Shown in pieces: positions 48,514 to 56,219 of a stretch of DNA of 64,000 nt; the stretch's first letter is position 1; every line of letters starts with the position of its first letter. Both the position numbers and the translations under genes were made by a program. Below the pieces are notes generated by a model. It worked only from the letters and a program-made list of their open reading frames with translations. It ran no database searches and was not told the origin of the DNA. The DNA comes from an uncultured Wenzhouxiangella sp. (lineage in GTDB: Bacteria > Pseudomonadota > Gammaproteobacteria > Xanthomonadales > Wenzhouxiangellaceae). The stretch is taken from assembly GCA_913057195.1 (NCBI GenBank), contig CAJXNL010000003.1, positions 62,001-126,000 of the forward strand, written 5' to 3'.

Positions 48514-48527
48514 GTTTGTACGCAAAC
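48514..48527. promoter_or_regulatory. Inverted repeat GTTTG-TACG-CAAAC in the amiB leader
   Basis: A perfect five-base inverted repeat with a four-base centre lies 22 to 35 bases upstream of the amiB ATG. It falls just past the predicted transcription start. It could be an operator or a small RNA stem; no known regulator is recognised. Confidence 0.3.
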
Positions 48528-48535
48528 ACGGCGCC

Positions 48536-48564
48536 ATCATGACAAAGAAAACAAAAAAAGTCAA
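48536..48564 (-). promoter_or_regulatory. Candidate amiB promoter
   Basis: On the minus strand, TTGACT (48564-48559) and CATGAT (48541-48536) are separated by exactly 17 bases. That matches five of six and four of six positions of the sigma-70 consensus. The start of transcription would fall near 48529, about 37 bases before the amiB ATG. The spacer is T-rich. Confidence 0.5.
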
Positions 48565-48598
48565 CAATCCCCGAGACATAGCACACATTCCCAGAGAC
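48564..48598. repeat. Two 14-bp direct repeats with a 21-bp period upstream of amiB
   Basis: ACAATCCCCGAGAC (48564-48577) and ACATTCCCAGAGAC (48585-48598) agree at 12 of 14 positions and are 21 bp apart start to start, which is two turns of the helix. The inner copy abuts the -35 element of the candidate amiB promoter. Such spacing is usual for tandem binding of an activator on one face of DNA. The regulator is unknown. Confidence 0.4.
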
Positions 48599-48623
48599 CA
48601 CTTTTATCAGACCGCTCAAGCCC

Positions 48624-49988
48624 TTAATTCACGGGCGGCAGGTACGCGCGGGGATCCACGGCGGTGCCATCCTTTCGGACCTCGAAATGGAGCTGCCAAT
48701 CGCCATCGATGTTTTGTCCGATCTCTGCAATCGGGGCCCCTGCTTCAACGCGCATGCCTTCATCGACCAAGCGCTTTGAGTTGTAGCCATACGCTGACAG
48801 CAATTGATCGGAGTGCTTGATGATCAGCAGCTCGCCATAGCCAATGAGCGCTGTGCCACTGTAAACCACTTCGCCCGCCGCACTGGCCACGATGACATCG
48901 CCGCGCTCGCCATTAATGCCCAAACCTTGGCGAGAGGCGCCGGGATTGAATGGCCTGGCCACCGGGCCGTTCAATGGCCATCGCCAATCAATGCCGGCCA
49001 CCTGGCGCGTGCTCACATCCGTGCTTGTCCGCGGTGCGCGAACGGTGGCGACCGGTTGTTTAACCGCCGGGGTTTCTGGGGCAGATGATTCGCGCCTGGC
49101 CGTTGGGGGTGGCGATATGGCGCGGGTCTCAGGCAGCGCCCGAGTGGTGGTTCTTGTTGGGCGCTGACGGACCGCTGAGCGAGGTCCGACCGGCCGTCGA
49201 AGTCGAATTGAGTCGCCGGTTTGGATGGTATACGGCGGCTCGATGTCATTCCAACGGGCCACATCGCGCCAATCCAGCCCGAACCGAAAGGCGATCGAGT
49301 ACAGCGTGTCGTTCGCGCGCACCGCGTATGTGGCCGGCGCGATCCCCACCGGCGCAGCGGTGAGCCCTGAGCGGTGCTCCACCGGGGCCGGTGTCGTTGC
49401 ACGACACCCCGCCAGCAGCACCACCGCGAGGATCACCGCAACCACCACCACGGCCCATCCAATCCGATCAACCCAAGTTCGCAGGTGCTCTGCCGCCCTC
49501 GCGCCACCGGCATAAATGATCCCTGCAACCAGATAAAAGCGCGCGCCGCGACCGACAACGCAGCCGACAACAAAACCCAGCCACGGCATGGCCAATGCCC
49601 CAGCAGCGACCGTGATGAGCTTAAATGGGATGGGCGAAAAGCCCGCCAAGATCACAAACCAAATTCCAAAGCGGTTGAAGGCATCCACCGCTGAGGCGTA
49701 AGCGTCTGCGTAGCCGGCGCGCTCGATGATGGGCAGCACAAGCTCCAAGGCCCAAAAGCCCAAAAGATAGCCGACCAATCCACCCAGCACGGAGGCCAAG
49801 GTGGTCACCAGCGCCAGCCGCCACGCTTTGGCTCGATTGGCCAACACCATGGGGGCCAGCATGACATCGGGCGGAATGGGGAAAAATATCGCCTCGATGG
49901 TGGTGACCACGATCAGGTAAGTTTGCGCCTTGGGGTGCTGAGCCCACAACAGCACACGGTCATACATCGCGCTGAAAATTGAACCCAC
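48624..49988 (-). CDS. Fusion of a YqaA/DedA-family membrane protein with NlpD-type amidase activator
   Basis: A 454-residue protein encoded by one uninterrupted frame. Residues 1-195 are a YqaA/VTT-type membrane domain (IEAIFFPIPPDVMLAPMV, GFSPIPFKLITVAAG, GRGARFYLVAGI). Residues 219-264 are a LysM domain (YAVRANDTLYSIAFRFGL), 265-330 a Pro/Thr/Arg-rich linker, and 333-451 a LytM domain resembling E. coli NlpD (GYGELLIIKHSDQLLSAY, LHFEVR). The zinc ligands are degenerate, as in NlpD, so it should activate an amidase and not cut itself. The last helix (about 177-194) ends LLAGC195, a lipobox. In relatives yqaA and nlpD are separate. GTG 49988 directly follows the pcm stop; ATG 49967 is an alternative. 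Confidence 0.85.
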   Translation of the reverse strand: MGSIFSAMYDRVLLWAQHPKAQTYLIVVTTIEAIFFPIPPDVMLAPMVLANRAKAWRLALVTTLASVLGGLVGYLLGFWALELVLPIIERAGYADAYASAVDAFNRFGIWFVILAGFSPIPFKLITVAAGALAMPWLGFVVGCVVGRGARFYLVAGIIYAGGARAAEHLRTWVDRIGWAVVVVAVILAVVLLAGCRATTPAPVEHRSGLTAAPVGIAPATYAVRANDTLYSIAFRFGLDWRDVARWNDIEPPYTIQTGDSIRLRRPVGPRSAVRQRPTRTTTRALPETRAISPPPTARRESSAPETPAVKQPVATVRAPRTSTDVSTRQVAGIDWRWPLNGPVARPFNPGASRQGLGINGERGDVIVASAAGEVVYSGTALIGYGELLIIKHSDQLLSAYGYNSKRLVDEGMRVEAGAPIAEIGQNIDGDWQLHFEVRKDGTAVDPRAYLPPVN

Positions 49989-50657
49989 TTAGGCGACTCC
50001 CTCCAGCAAGGGCACAAAACTCACCTCGCCCAACACACGGCGCTGCCACTGCCCGCCGGATCGGGTGATGCACACCAACTCCTGGTGGTCATTCACCTGC
50101 TCAGGGGCCACCAATACCCCGCCCTCAGCCAGCTGATCAAACAACACCTCGGGCAAGGCCCCACCCGCTGTGACCACAATGGCATCAAACGGCGCTTGAG
50201 CCGGCCAGCCACCCAATCCGTCTTGGTGACGCGCCCAGATGTTGTGCAGCCCCGCCCGATGGAAGCGCTGCTTGGCCAAGCGGCACAGCTCGCCAATGCG
50301 CTCGGTGGTGAAGACTTTCTGGGCCACGTGTGCCAATACCGCCGCTTGATACCCAGAGCCTGTGCCAATTTCTAAGACCTTGTTGAGATGACCCGCGGCG
50401 CAAGCCGCCTCAGTCATCAGCGCGACGATGTAGGGCTGGGAGATGGTTTGCCCGCGACCAATGGGCAAGGCAGAGTTCTCATAGGCACGCGACGACAGCG
50501 CCTCATCCACAAAGGCGTGTCTGGGCACCGACGCCATCGCCTCCAATACATGCTCATTTTGAATGCCCTGGGCACGCAGCCGATCGATCAGCCGAGCTCG
50601 GGTGGTGTCGGATGTCATGCCACTGCCCGCAGACGGTGTCATGGATGGGGCAGTCAT
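49989..50657 (-). CDS. pcm: Protein-L-isoaspartate O-methyltransferase
   Basis: Pcm methylates isoaspartyl residues in aged proteins so that they can be repaired. The 222-residue protein contains the SAM motif VLEIGTGSGYQAAVLA and the pre-motif ENSALPIGRGQTISQPYIVALM. The family N-terminus (TSDTTRARLIDRLR) suggests that ATG 50618 may be the true start. The surE-pcm order is conserved. Its stop codon abuts the next gene. Confidence 0.94.
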   Translation of the reverse strand: MTAPSMTPSAGSGMTSDTTRARLIDRLRAQGIQNEHVLEAMASVPRHAFVDEALSSRAYENSALPIGRGQTISQPYIVALMTEAACAAGHLNKVLEIGTGSGYQAAVLAHVAQKVFTTERIGELCRLAKQRFHRAGLHNIWARHQDGLGGWPAQAPFDAIVVTAGGALPEVLFDQLAEGGVLVAPEQVNDHQELVCITRSGGQWQRRVLGEVSFVPLLEGVA

Positions 50658-50662
50658 CCCAC

Positions 50663-51439
50663 TCAGCCCAGCTCAGAGACCGCGTTGAGACTTTCCACCC
50701 AGCCGCTGATTTGGTCCAGGGCTTGATAGCGGGTCAAGTCCACATGAATCGGGGTCACCGACACGAACCGCTGCCGGATGGCATTGAAGTCAGTCCCGGG
50801 GCCATTGTCCTGTTCGCCACCGGGTGGACCCACCCAAAAAAACTGGCGCCCTCTGGGGTCTTGGACCGGGATCACATCCTCAGACCGGTGTCGATGACCC
50901 AAGCGAGTGGTCTCGAAACCTTGAATCTCAGCCCACGGAACGTCGGGCACATTGACATTTAAAATCGTATCGGCCGGCAGGGGCTCTGATTCAAGCTGTC
51001 GCATCAATATGCCGGCCGCTTTCGCTGCCGTGTCATAGTGAGAGGGGCCCTCAGGCCCGTAGACGAGCGACACCGCCATCGCGGGCAAGCCCAAAAACCG
51101 ACCCTCCATCGCGGCCGCGACCGTTCCCGAGTAAAGCACATCATCGCCCATGTTCGCGCCGGCGTTGATGCCCGAAATCACCATGTCAGGCTCGTCGTCA
51201 AGCAACCCTGTTATGGCAATGTGCACGCAGTCAGTGGGGGTGCCAAACACCTTGTACCGCCCATCGTCTAGGGTCGCCACACGAATGGGCTGATCGAGCG
51301 TCAGCGAGTTGCTCGCCCCCGAGCGGTCTCGATCAGGGGCCACCACGGTGACCTGGTCGCAGTGCTGGCTGATTTCATCGGCCAGCATACGAATGCCGCG
51401 CGCGTAGAGACCATCGTCGTTGGAAATGAGAATGTGCAT
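50663..51439 (-). CDS. surE: 5'/3'-nucleotidase SurE
   Basis: A metal-dependent phosphatase of nucleoside monophosphates, 258 residues. The N-terminal metal site ILISNDDG and the loop [19 protein letters not shown] are intact. SurE is linked to survival in stationary phase and to pcm, which follows after five bases. It starts 73 bases from the divergent smrB gene, with a candidate shared promoter between them. Confidence 0.95.
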   Translation of the reverse strand: MHILISNDDGLYARGIRMLADEISQHCDQVTVVAPDRDRSGASNSLTLDQPIRVATLDDGRYKVFGTPTDCVHIAITGLLDDEPDMVISGINAGANMGDDVLYSGTVAAAMEGRFLGLPAMAVSLVYGPEGPSHYDTAAKAAGILMRQLESEPLPADTILNVNVPDVPWAEIQGFETTRLGHRHRSEDVIPVQDPRGRQFFWVGPPGGEQDNGPGTDFNAIRQRFVSVTPIHVDLTRYQALDQISGWVESLNAVSELG

Positions 51440-51465
51440 GTTGTCATTGCCTTGCCAAAACAGAC

Positions 51466-51473
51466 ACTATAAT
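51466..51473. promoter_or_regulatory. Symmetric -10 region between surE and smrB
   Basis: TATAAT reads at 51468-51473 on the plus strand towards smrB. TATAGT reads at 51471-51466 on the minus strand towards surE. For smrB, TTGCCT at 51447-51452 gives a 15-base spacer. For surE the -35 (CTGTTT, 17-base spacer) is poor. Predicted leaders are about 33 bases on the smrB side. Confidence 0.4.
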
Positions 51474-51512
51474 TGATCTTAGACAGCCAAACAGCAGCGC
51501 GAGGGGCAAATC

Positions 51513-52049
51513 ATGGCCGCAGATGACGTCGACGACACTGATCGCGCCCTGTTCCGAGCCGCCGTGGGCCCGGTGCAGCGCGTGCGCCATCAGCGAGACC
51601 GCTCCAAACCAAAATCCCCACCGCCCCGAGCGCGCCAACATGAGCTGGATGAGCGGGCCGTGATGGATGAACTGGCGGCCGGTCGCTTTGACTTCTCTGA
51701 GATCGAGAGCGGTGAGGAGATCAGTTACCTGCACCCCGGGTTGGGCCCCAAAATACTTAAGCAGCTGCGACGCGGGCACTGGCGGATTCAAGAAGAGCTT
51801 GATTTGCATCAAATGACAGTGGCCGCCGCCACCGCGTCGATTCGCGAGTTCCTGGCAGAGGCGCAGGCCCGTGGGCTGACCGCGGTCAAAATCATCCATG
51901 GCAAAGGCCTTCGCTCTGGGCCTGACGGCCCCAAACTCAAGCGCGCAGCCGCCGGGGTGCTGGCTCGCCACGCCCGGGTACTGGCCTTTGCCTCGGCCCC
52001 ACCCACCGATGGGGGCACCGGGGCGGTGCACGTTCTGTTGAAGCGCTAG
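51513..52049 (+). CDS. smrB: Smr-domain endonuclease, SmrB-like
   Basis: A 178-residue protein with an N-terminal extension rich in Asp, Arg and Pro and a C-terminal Smr domain (about 90-178). The Smr marks are ELDLHQMTV (DxH), IIHGKGLRS, and the terminal GGTGAVHVLLKR. SmrB of E. coli cuts mRNA at collided ribosomes to start rescue. The N-terminal helix that would contact the ribosome resembles the start MAADDVDDTDRALFRAAVG. GAGGGG is well placed upstream. Confidence 0.9.
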   Translation: MAADDVDDTDRALFRAAVGPVQRVRHQRDRSKPKSPPPRARQHELDERAVMDELAAGRFDFSEIESGEEISYLHPGLGPKILKQLRRGHWRIQEELDLHQMTVAAATASIREFLAEAQARGLTAVKIIHGKGLRSGPDGPKLKRAAAGVLARHARVLAFASAPPTDGGTGAVHVLLKR

Positions 52050-52065
52050 CGCCGGCACCTCAACG

Positions 52066-52383
52066 ATGTTGTCCAACGAATCTGTTGTCTTGTTCTTACT
52101 GCTGGGGCTCGCCGTCGCCTGGTGGGTCAGCGCGAATCGCGCCCGCGAACACGCCTGCCATCTCGCCGGCCGATTTTGTGCCAGCCACGCCTGGCAGCTT
52201 CTGGATCAGACGGTCGCGCTGCAGTCGCTTTGGCCTCAGCGTGGCGAGCGCGGGTGGCAATGGGTTCGGATTTACGGGTTTGAATTCAGCTCAGATGGGG
52301 GCAACCGTCACCGAGGCTGGCTGCGGGTGGTGAACCGGCAAGCACAAAGCATTCGCACCGATTTAGATGACCCCCTCACTTAA
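52066..52383 (+). CDS. DUF3301 family membrane-anchored protein
   Basis: A 105-residue protein with one N-terminal transmembrane helix (VVLFLLLGLAVAWWVSA) and a small soluble domain ending in the family block RIYGFEFSSDGGNRHRGWL. DUF3301 proteins have no known function. It starts 16 bases after smrB on the same strand and overlaps the end of the convergent sspB by eight bases. Confidence 0.8.
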   Translation: MLSNESVVLFLLLGLAVAWWVSANRAREHACHLAGRFCASHAWQLLDQTVALQSLWPQRGERGWQWVRIYGFEFSSDGGNRHRGWLRVVNRQAQSIRTDLDDPLT

Positions 52384-52780
52384 CGACGCGAAGCCCCGGA
52401 CGTTTGGCTTTAGACGGCTCACTGTCGTCCTCGCTTGCCGACTCAGCCTCTGAGTCAGACGCATTTCCAGGCGGGGGTGGATCAAACATCATCCCCTGGC
52501 CAGTTTCTTTGGCCACAATCCCCTCGATCGAGGGCACAGGCAACCAAACCGCTTGGGACACGCCACCAAAGCGCGCCACAAAGCTCACCCCATCATCATC
52601 GATCACCAAATCGCGCACCGCTTCGGGGTCGATATTGAGCACCACTTTCCCGTCGCTGATTGCATGCGGTGGGACCGACACATCAGCCCGCGAGACATCG
52701 ACAATGACATGCGGTGTGCAGTCATTGTCCAGAATCCACTCGTTAAGGGCGCGCAGCAAATAAGGCGTGCTCGAGCGCAT
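52376..52780 (-). CDS. sspB: SspB, ClpXP specificity-enhancing factor
   Basis: SspB brings ssrA-tagged proteins to ClpXP. The 134-residue protein begins MRSSTPYLLRALNEWILDN, has HVIVDVS and the substrate-binding SFVARFGGVSQAVWLPVPSI. A flexible acidic linker leads to the C-terminal ClpX-docking peptide RPGLRVVK. It is downstream of sspA as in E. coli and overlaps the convergent DUF3301 gene. Confidence 0.95.
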   Translation of the reverse strand: MRSSTPYLLRALNEWILDNDCTPHVIVDVSRADVSVPPHAISDGKVVLNIDPEAVRDLVIDDDGVSFVARFGGVSQAVWLPVPSIEGIVAKETGQGMMFDPPPPGNASDSEAESASEDDSEPSKAKRPGLRVVK

Positions 52781-52825
52781 CCGCCCTACACCACCGACGT
52801 GTTCAATCCGACAATATGCATGCCT

Positions 52826-53443
52826 TTATTGGCCACCCAGTCGAAGGTCGCGCTCAACGGCTGTAAGGCTTCTTCGGAAAGCATCGAGCTTGAACATCCG
52901 CTCCATGTATTTGTTCAAGTTCGGGCATTGACGAACCGTCAAGCGGACATCGTAGGCGGGCAAGCGCCACAGCAATGGCACCAGCGCACAGTCGACCAAG
53001 GTCAACTCATCATGCAACACGTAAGGGGCCAGCGCGAACAGGCCATCGGCTTCGATCAGCGCATCGCTCAAATGCTGACGCGCATTGGCAACGCGCTTCT
53101 CACCCGTCGAGGTCTCGATCACTTTCCCCATTTCAATCATGTCTCGGGCAATGCGATACATGCCCAGCCGAAGCCTGGACCGCGACACCGGGTCAATCGG
53201 CATCAAGGGTGGATGCGGATAGCGTTCATCAAGATAGTCAGCCACCACCCATGTGCCATACAGCACCATGTCTCGATCCACCAAGGTGGGGGTTTCGCCA
53301 TACGGGTTGAGCTCTGCCAGGTCCGCTGTGGCCGCGCGGTCCTGTTCAACATGGATAATTTCCACATTGATCCCCTTGACCGCCAGCACAAAGCGGATGC
53401 GGTGGCAGTCCAAGCAGTTCTCCGAAGAATACAATGCCATCAT
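52826..53443 (-). CDS. sspA: Stringent starvation protein A
   Basis: A 205-residue glutathione S-transferase-fold protein that binds RNA polymerase. The N-terminal thioredoxin-like domain includes SSENCLDCHRIRFVLAVKG, and the SspA surface segment ENCLDCHRIR is followed by NPYGETPTLVDRDMVLYGT. The C-terminal domain is helical. It lies between petC and sspB. In E. coli SspA needs the conserved PHP loop; here the equivalent position reads YPHPPLMP. Confidence 0.93.
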   Translation of the reverse strand: MMALYSSENCLDCHRIRFVLAVKGINVEIIHVEQDRAATADLAELNPYGETPTLVDRDMVLYGTWVVADYLDERYPHPPLMPIDPVSRSRLRLGMYRIARDMIEMGKVIETSTGEKRVANARQHLSDALIEADGLFALAPYVLHDELTLVDCALVPLLWRLPAYDVRLTVRQCPNLNKYMERMFKLDAFRRSLTAVERDLRLGGQ

Positions 53444-53512
53444 AGAAAATTGTCTCCGCTCAACATGGACGCCAGGGGACTGATTGCAACCCGAATCGAC
53501 GACGCATCAAGC

Positions 53513-54307
53513 TTATTTTTTGATGTCTTTCCAATACTCGCGGTACAGAAGATACGCCAAGAAGGTAAATAATGCCAGAAACAGCAACACCCACACCCCC
53601 AGCCGCTCACGCTTCAACTTGGCAGGCTCGGCAATGTATTCCATAAAGGCCACAATGTCACGCACGGTTTTGTCGTAGGCGTCAGGGTCCATTTGCCCGG
53701 CCACATCCAGCTCCAAACTGGCGACTTTCACCTCGGTCGAGCCGTCTTGTGCTTCCACTGTCTCCATGACCGGGCGCTGGATGCCCTGCAATTCCCAAAG
53801 CACGTGCGGCATCGCAGGATTTTCGAGGACCTTATTGTTCCACCCATCCTCGGTCAGGTAATAGCTTCGCAAAAACGTGTAGATCCAATCGGGTCCACGC
53901 GAGCGAGCGGTCAAACTCAAATCAGGCGGCGCCTTGCCGAACCAGTCAGCGGATTGCTCATAAGGCATCGATGACATCATGTAATCGCCCGCCTCCAAGC
54001 CTGCAGGGACCAAAAACGACTCGATTTCTTCTTCGGTCAAGTCAAGATCTTCTTCCATTCGCTTAAAGCGCATGTACTTGGCCGAGTGACACGCCAAACA
54101 GTAGTTGCTAAACAGCGCCGCACCGCGCTGTAAAGAGGCGGTGTCAAAGATGTTGGTCCCGGCGGCATCAAGATCGCCCTTCGGTGCGGCCAGCGTGGGC
54201 CATGCCGGCAAGATCGAAGCGATCAAAATCCCCGCGACGACGCCAATCCGTAGGCGCTTAAGCGCGCTTTTCGCGCCGTTGGTTTCGGCCATGCTTGCCT
54301 CACTCAT
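53513..54307 (-). CDS. petC: Cytochrome c1 subunit of the bc1 complex
   Basis: A 264-residue protein with an N-terminal signal/anchor (LRIGVVAGILIASILPAWPTLA), the haem site CLACHSAKYMRF, and a C-terminal membrane helix (VLLFLALFTFLAYLLY). It passes electrons from the Rieske protein to soluble cytochromes. The ATG overlaps the petB stop as ATGA. Haem attachment depends on the ccm genes. Confidence 0.95.
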   Translation of the reverse strand: MSEASMAETNGAKSALKRLRIGVVAGILIASILPAWPTLAAPKGDLDAAGTNIFDTASLQRGAALFSNYCLACHSAKYMRFKRMEEDLDLTEEEIESFLVPAGLEAGDYMMSSMPYEQSADWFGKAPPDLSLTARSRGPDWIYTFLRSYYLTEDGWNNKVLENPAMPHVLWELQGIQRPVMETVEAQDGSTEVKVASLELDVAGQMDPDAYDKTVRDIVAFMEYIAEPAKLKRERLGVWVLLFLALFTFLAYLLYREYWKDIKK

Positions 54308-55524
54308 GCTGAACTCACCCGCTCTGGCACTGCCTTGGTGGGCTCAAGCCGCGTCCAAATGGGCATCAAGATGAAAAATGCGAAATACACAAACGTCCAA
54401 AGCCTCAGCTCAAGCGTGCTGGAGTCTTGCGACAGCCCCAGCATCCCCAATCGGATAAAGGCCACCGCGAAAATCGCCAAAGCCACCTTCGATGGCCAAC
54501 TTCGGTACCGAATGGACCTCACCGGCGAGCGGTCGAGCCAAGGCACGATGTACAAAATCAGCACCGACACGCCCATCAAAATCACCCCCATCAGCTTGTC
54601 AGGCACCGCCTGCAAAATGGCATAAAACGGGGTGAAATACCACACCGGTGGAATGTGGTCTGGTGTGACCAAAGGATTGGCTTGGACAAAGTTGTCCGGC
54701 TTTAAAAACTTGCCGCCAAACTCGGGCGCAAAAAAGACAATAAAGGCCGCGATAAATAAGAAAAAGCCCGCTCCAAAAATGTCTTTGATGGTGTAGTACG
54801 GGTGAAACGGAATGCCATCCAGCGGGCGGCCTTCGGCATCTTTCTTTTTCTTAATGTCCACCCCTTCTGGGTTGTTCGATCCCACCTCGTGGAGCGCGGC
54901 CAAATGCAGCACAACAAGCCCCACCAACACCAATGGGAGCGCCACCACATGCAGGGCAAAAAAGCGATTCAGCGTGGCGTCTGCCACGAAGTAGTCGCCC
55001 CGAATCCATTCAACCAACGCCTCACCCACATAGGGCACCGCACCGAACAGCGAGATGATCACCTGCGCCCCCCAGTACGACATCTGGCCCCAGGGTAAGA
55101 CGTACCCCATGAACGATTCAGCCATCAGCACCAAATAAATGGTGACCCCCAAGATCCATACAATCTCTCTGGGCTTTTGATAAGAGCCATACATCAGCGC
55201 GCGGAACATGTGCAGATAGACCACCACGAAGAAAAGCGACGCGCCGGTCGAGTGCATGTATCGAATCAACCAGCCCCACTCCACGTCGCGCATGATGTAT
55301 TCGACAGAAGCAAACGCCGTTTCGGCGCCGGGTTTGTAGTGCATGGTCAAGAAAATGCCCGTCAACAGCTGATTGACCAACACCAACATGGACAACGAGC
55401 CGAAGAAGTACCACAGATTAAAGTTCTTCGGCGCGTAGTACTCGCTGATGTGTTTTTTCCAAAACTCGCTGACCGGGACGCGCTCGTCCACCCAGTTGCC
55501 CACGGATGTGATCAGGTTGTTCAT
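54304..55524 (-). CDS. petB: Cytochrome b subunit of the bc1 complex
   Basis: A 406-residue polytopic protein with eight predicted helices. Haem-ligating histidines are in RYMHSTGASLFF with HMFRALMYGS and in FFALHVVALPLVLVGLVVLHLAALHEVGSNNPEG-type helices. The Qo-site motif is the PEWY equivalent in the loop IPPVWYFTPFYAIL, changed here to PPVW. It lies four bases from petA and overlaps petC by four. Confidence 0.94.
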   Translation of the reverse strand: MNNLITSVGNWVDERVPVSEFWKKHISEYYAPKNFNLWYFFGSLSMLVLVNQLLTGIFLTMHYKPGAETAFASVEYIMRDVEWGWLIRYMHSTGASLFFVVVYLHMFRALMYGSYQKPREIVWILGVTIYLVLMAESFMGYVLPWGQMSYWGAQVIISLFGAVPYVGEALVEWIRGDYFVADATLNRFFALHVVALPLVLVGLVVLHLAALHEVGSNNPEGVDIKKKKDAEGRPLDGIPFHPYYTIKDIFGAGFFLFIAAFIVFFAPEFGGKFLKPDNFVQANPLVTPDHIPPVWYFTPFYAILQAVPDKLMGVILMGVSVLILYIVPWLDRSPVRSIRYRSWPSKVALAIFAVAFIRLGMLGLSQDSSTLELRLWTFVYFAFFILMPIWTRLEPTKAVPERVSSA

Positions 55525-55528
55525 GAGA

Positions 55529-56152
55529 CTACGCAGCTCCTTGGGGGTCGACCCCGATTAATACGTGTTCATCGTCAGGGAAAGAGTAAGGCGGCACAAG
55601 CAAGTTCAACACCGCGGGCACGCCGCTGTACACCCGCCCGGCCAGGTCAAACATCGATCGGTGGCAAGGGCAAAAGAACCCGCCTTTCCAATTCTCGTCG
55701 AAAGGCTGAGCACCCACCTCGGGGATCATTCTTGGGATGCACCCCAAGTGGGTGCAATGAACGTTCAAGACCAAAATATCCGGCCGGATGGAGCGGTGTT
55801 CATTTTGAGCATAGCTGGGCTGTTGGCTGGTGGTGTCGCTTGCGGGGTCCCGAAGCCGATCGGTCATCTCTGGCAACTGCGCCAGCATCTGCTCGGTGCG
55901 ACGCATGATGCCGATGGTCTGGCCTCGCCACTGAACGCGTGTCATTTGCCCTGGCGCCAAGCTGCCGATAAACACCTCAACTGGTGCACCAATCACCTTG
56001 GCTTTATCACTCGGGCGGAGGGTGGCCAAAAAAGGCCATGCGGCCGCCCCGGCACCCACGGCACCCATCACACCTGTGGCTGCACCCAACAAACGGCGCC
56101 TGGACAAATCAGTCGGCTCTTCGACAGACGCCAAAGGTTGCGTATCAGACAT
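55529..56152 (-). CDS. petA: Rieske iron-sulfur subunit of the bc1 complex
   Basis: A 207-residue protein with a twin-arginine signal (SRRRLLGAATG) that stays as an anchor. The [2Fe-2S] ligands are C133 and H135 in CTHLGC and C161 and H164 in CPCHRS; C138 and C163 form the disulfide. ATG 56152 has GGAGTG just upstream and is preferred to the longer frame. It is the first gene of petABC. Confidence 0.96.
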   Translation of the reverse strand: MSDTQPLASVEEPTDLSRRRLLGAATGVMGAVGAGAAAWPFLATLRPSDKAKVIGAPVEVFIGSLAPGQMTRVQWRGQTIGIMRRTEQMLAQLPEMTDRLRDPASDTTSQQPSYAQNEHRSIRPDILVLNVHCTHLGCIPRMIPEVGAQPFDENWKGGFFCPCHRSMFDLAGRVYSGVPAVLNLLVPPYSFPDDEHVLIGVDPQGAA

Positions 56153-56170
56153 CAAACACTCCAACAACGG

Positions 56171-56219
56171 TTGATCGAATCGATTCAGCAATTATACTGC
56201 CATGAGCTTATTTTGTAAC
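56171..56219. promoter_or_regulatory. Divergent promoters of petABC and the DegS-like gene
   Basis: Towards the DegS-like gene, TTGATC (56171-56176) and TATACT (56193-56198) have a 16-base spacer. Towards petA, TATAAT reads at 56196-56191 on the minus strand with GTTACA (56219-56214) 17 bases upstream. The two -10 elements overlap by four bases. The petA leader would be about 33 bases. The plus-strand start of transcription would fall at about 56205, at or past the first ATG of the protease gene. Confidence 0.55.
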
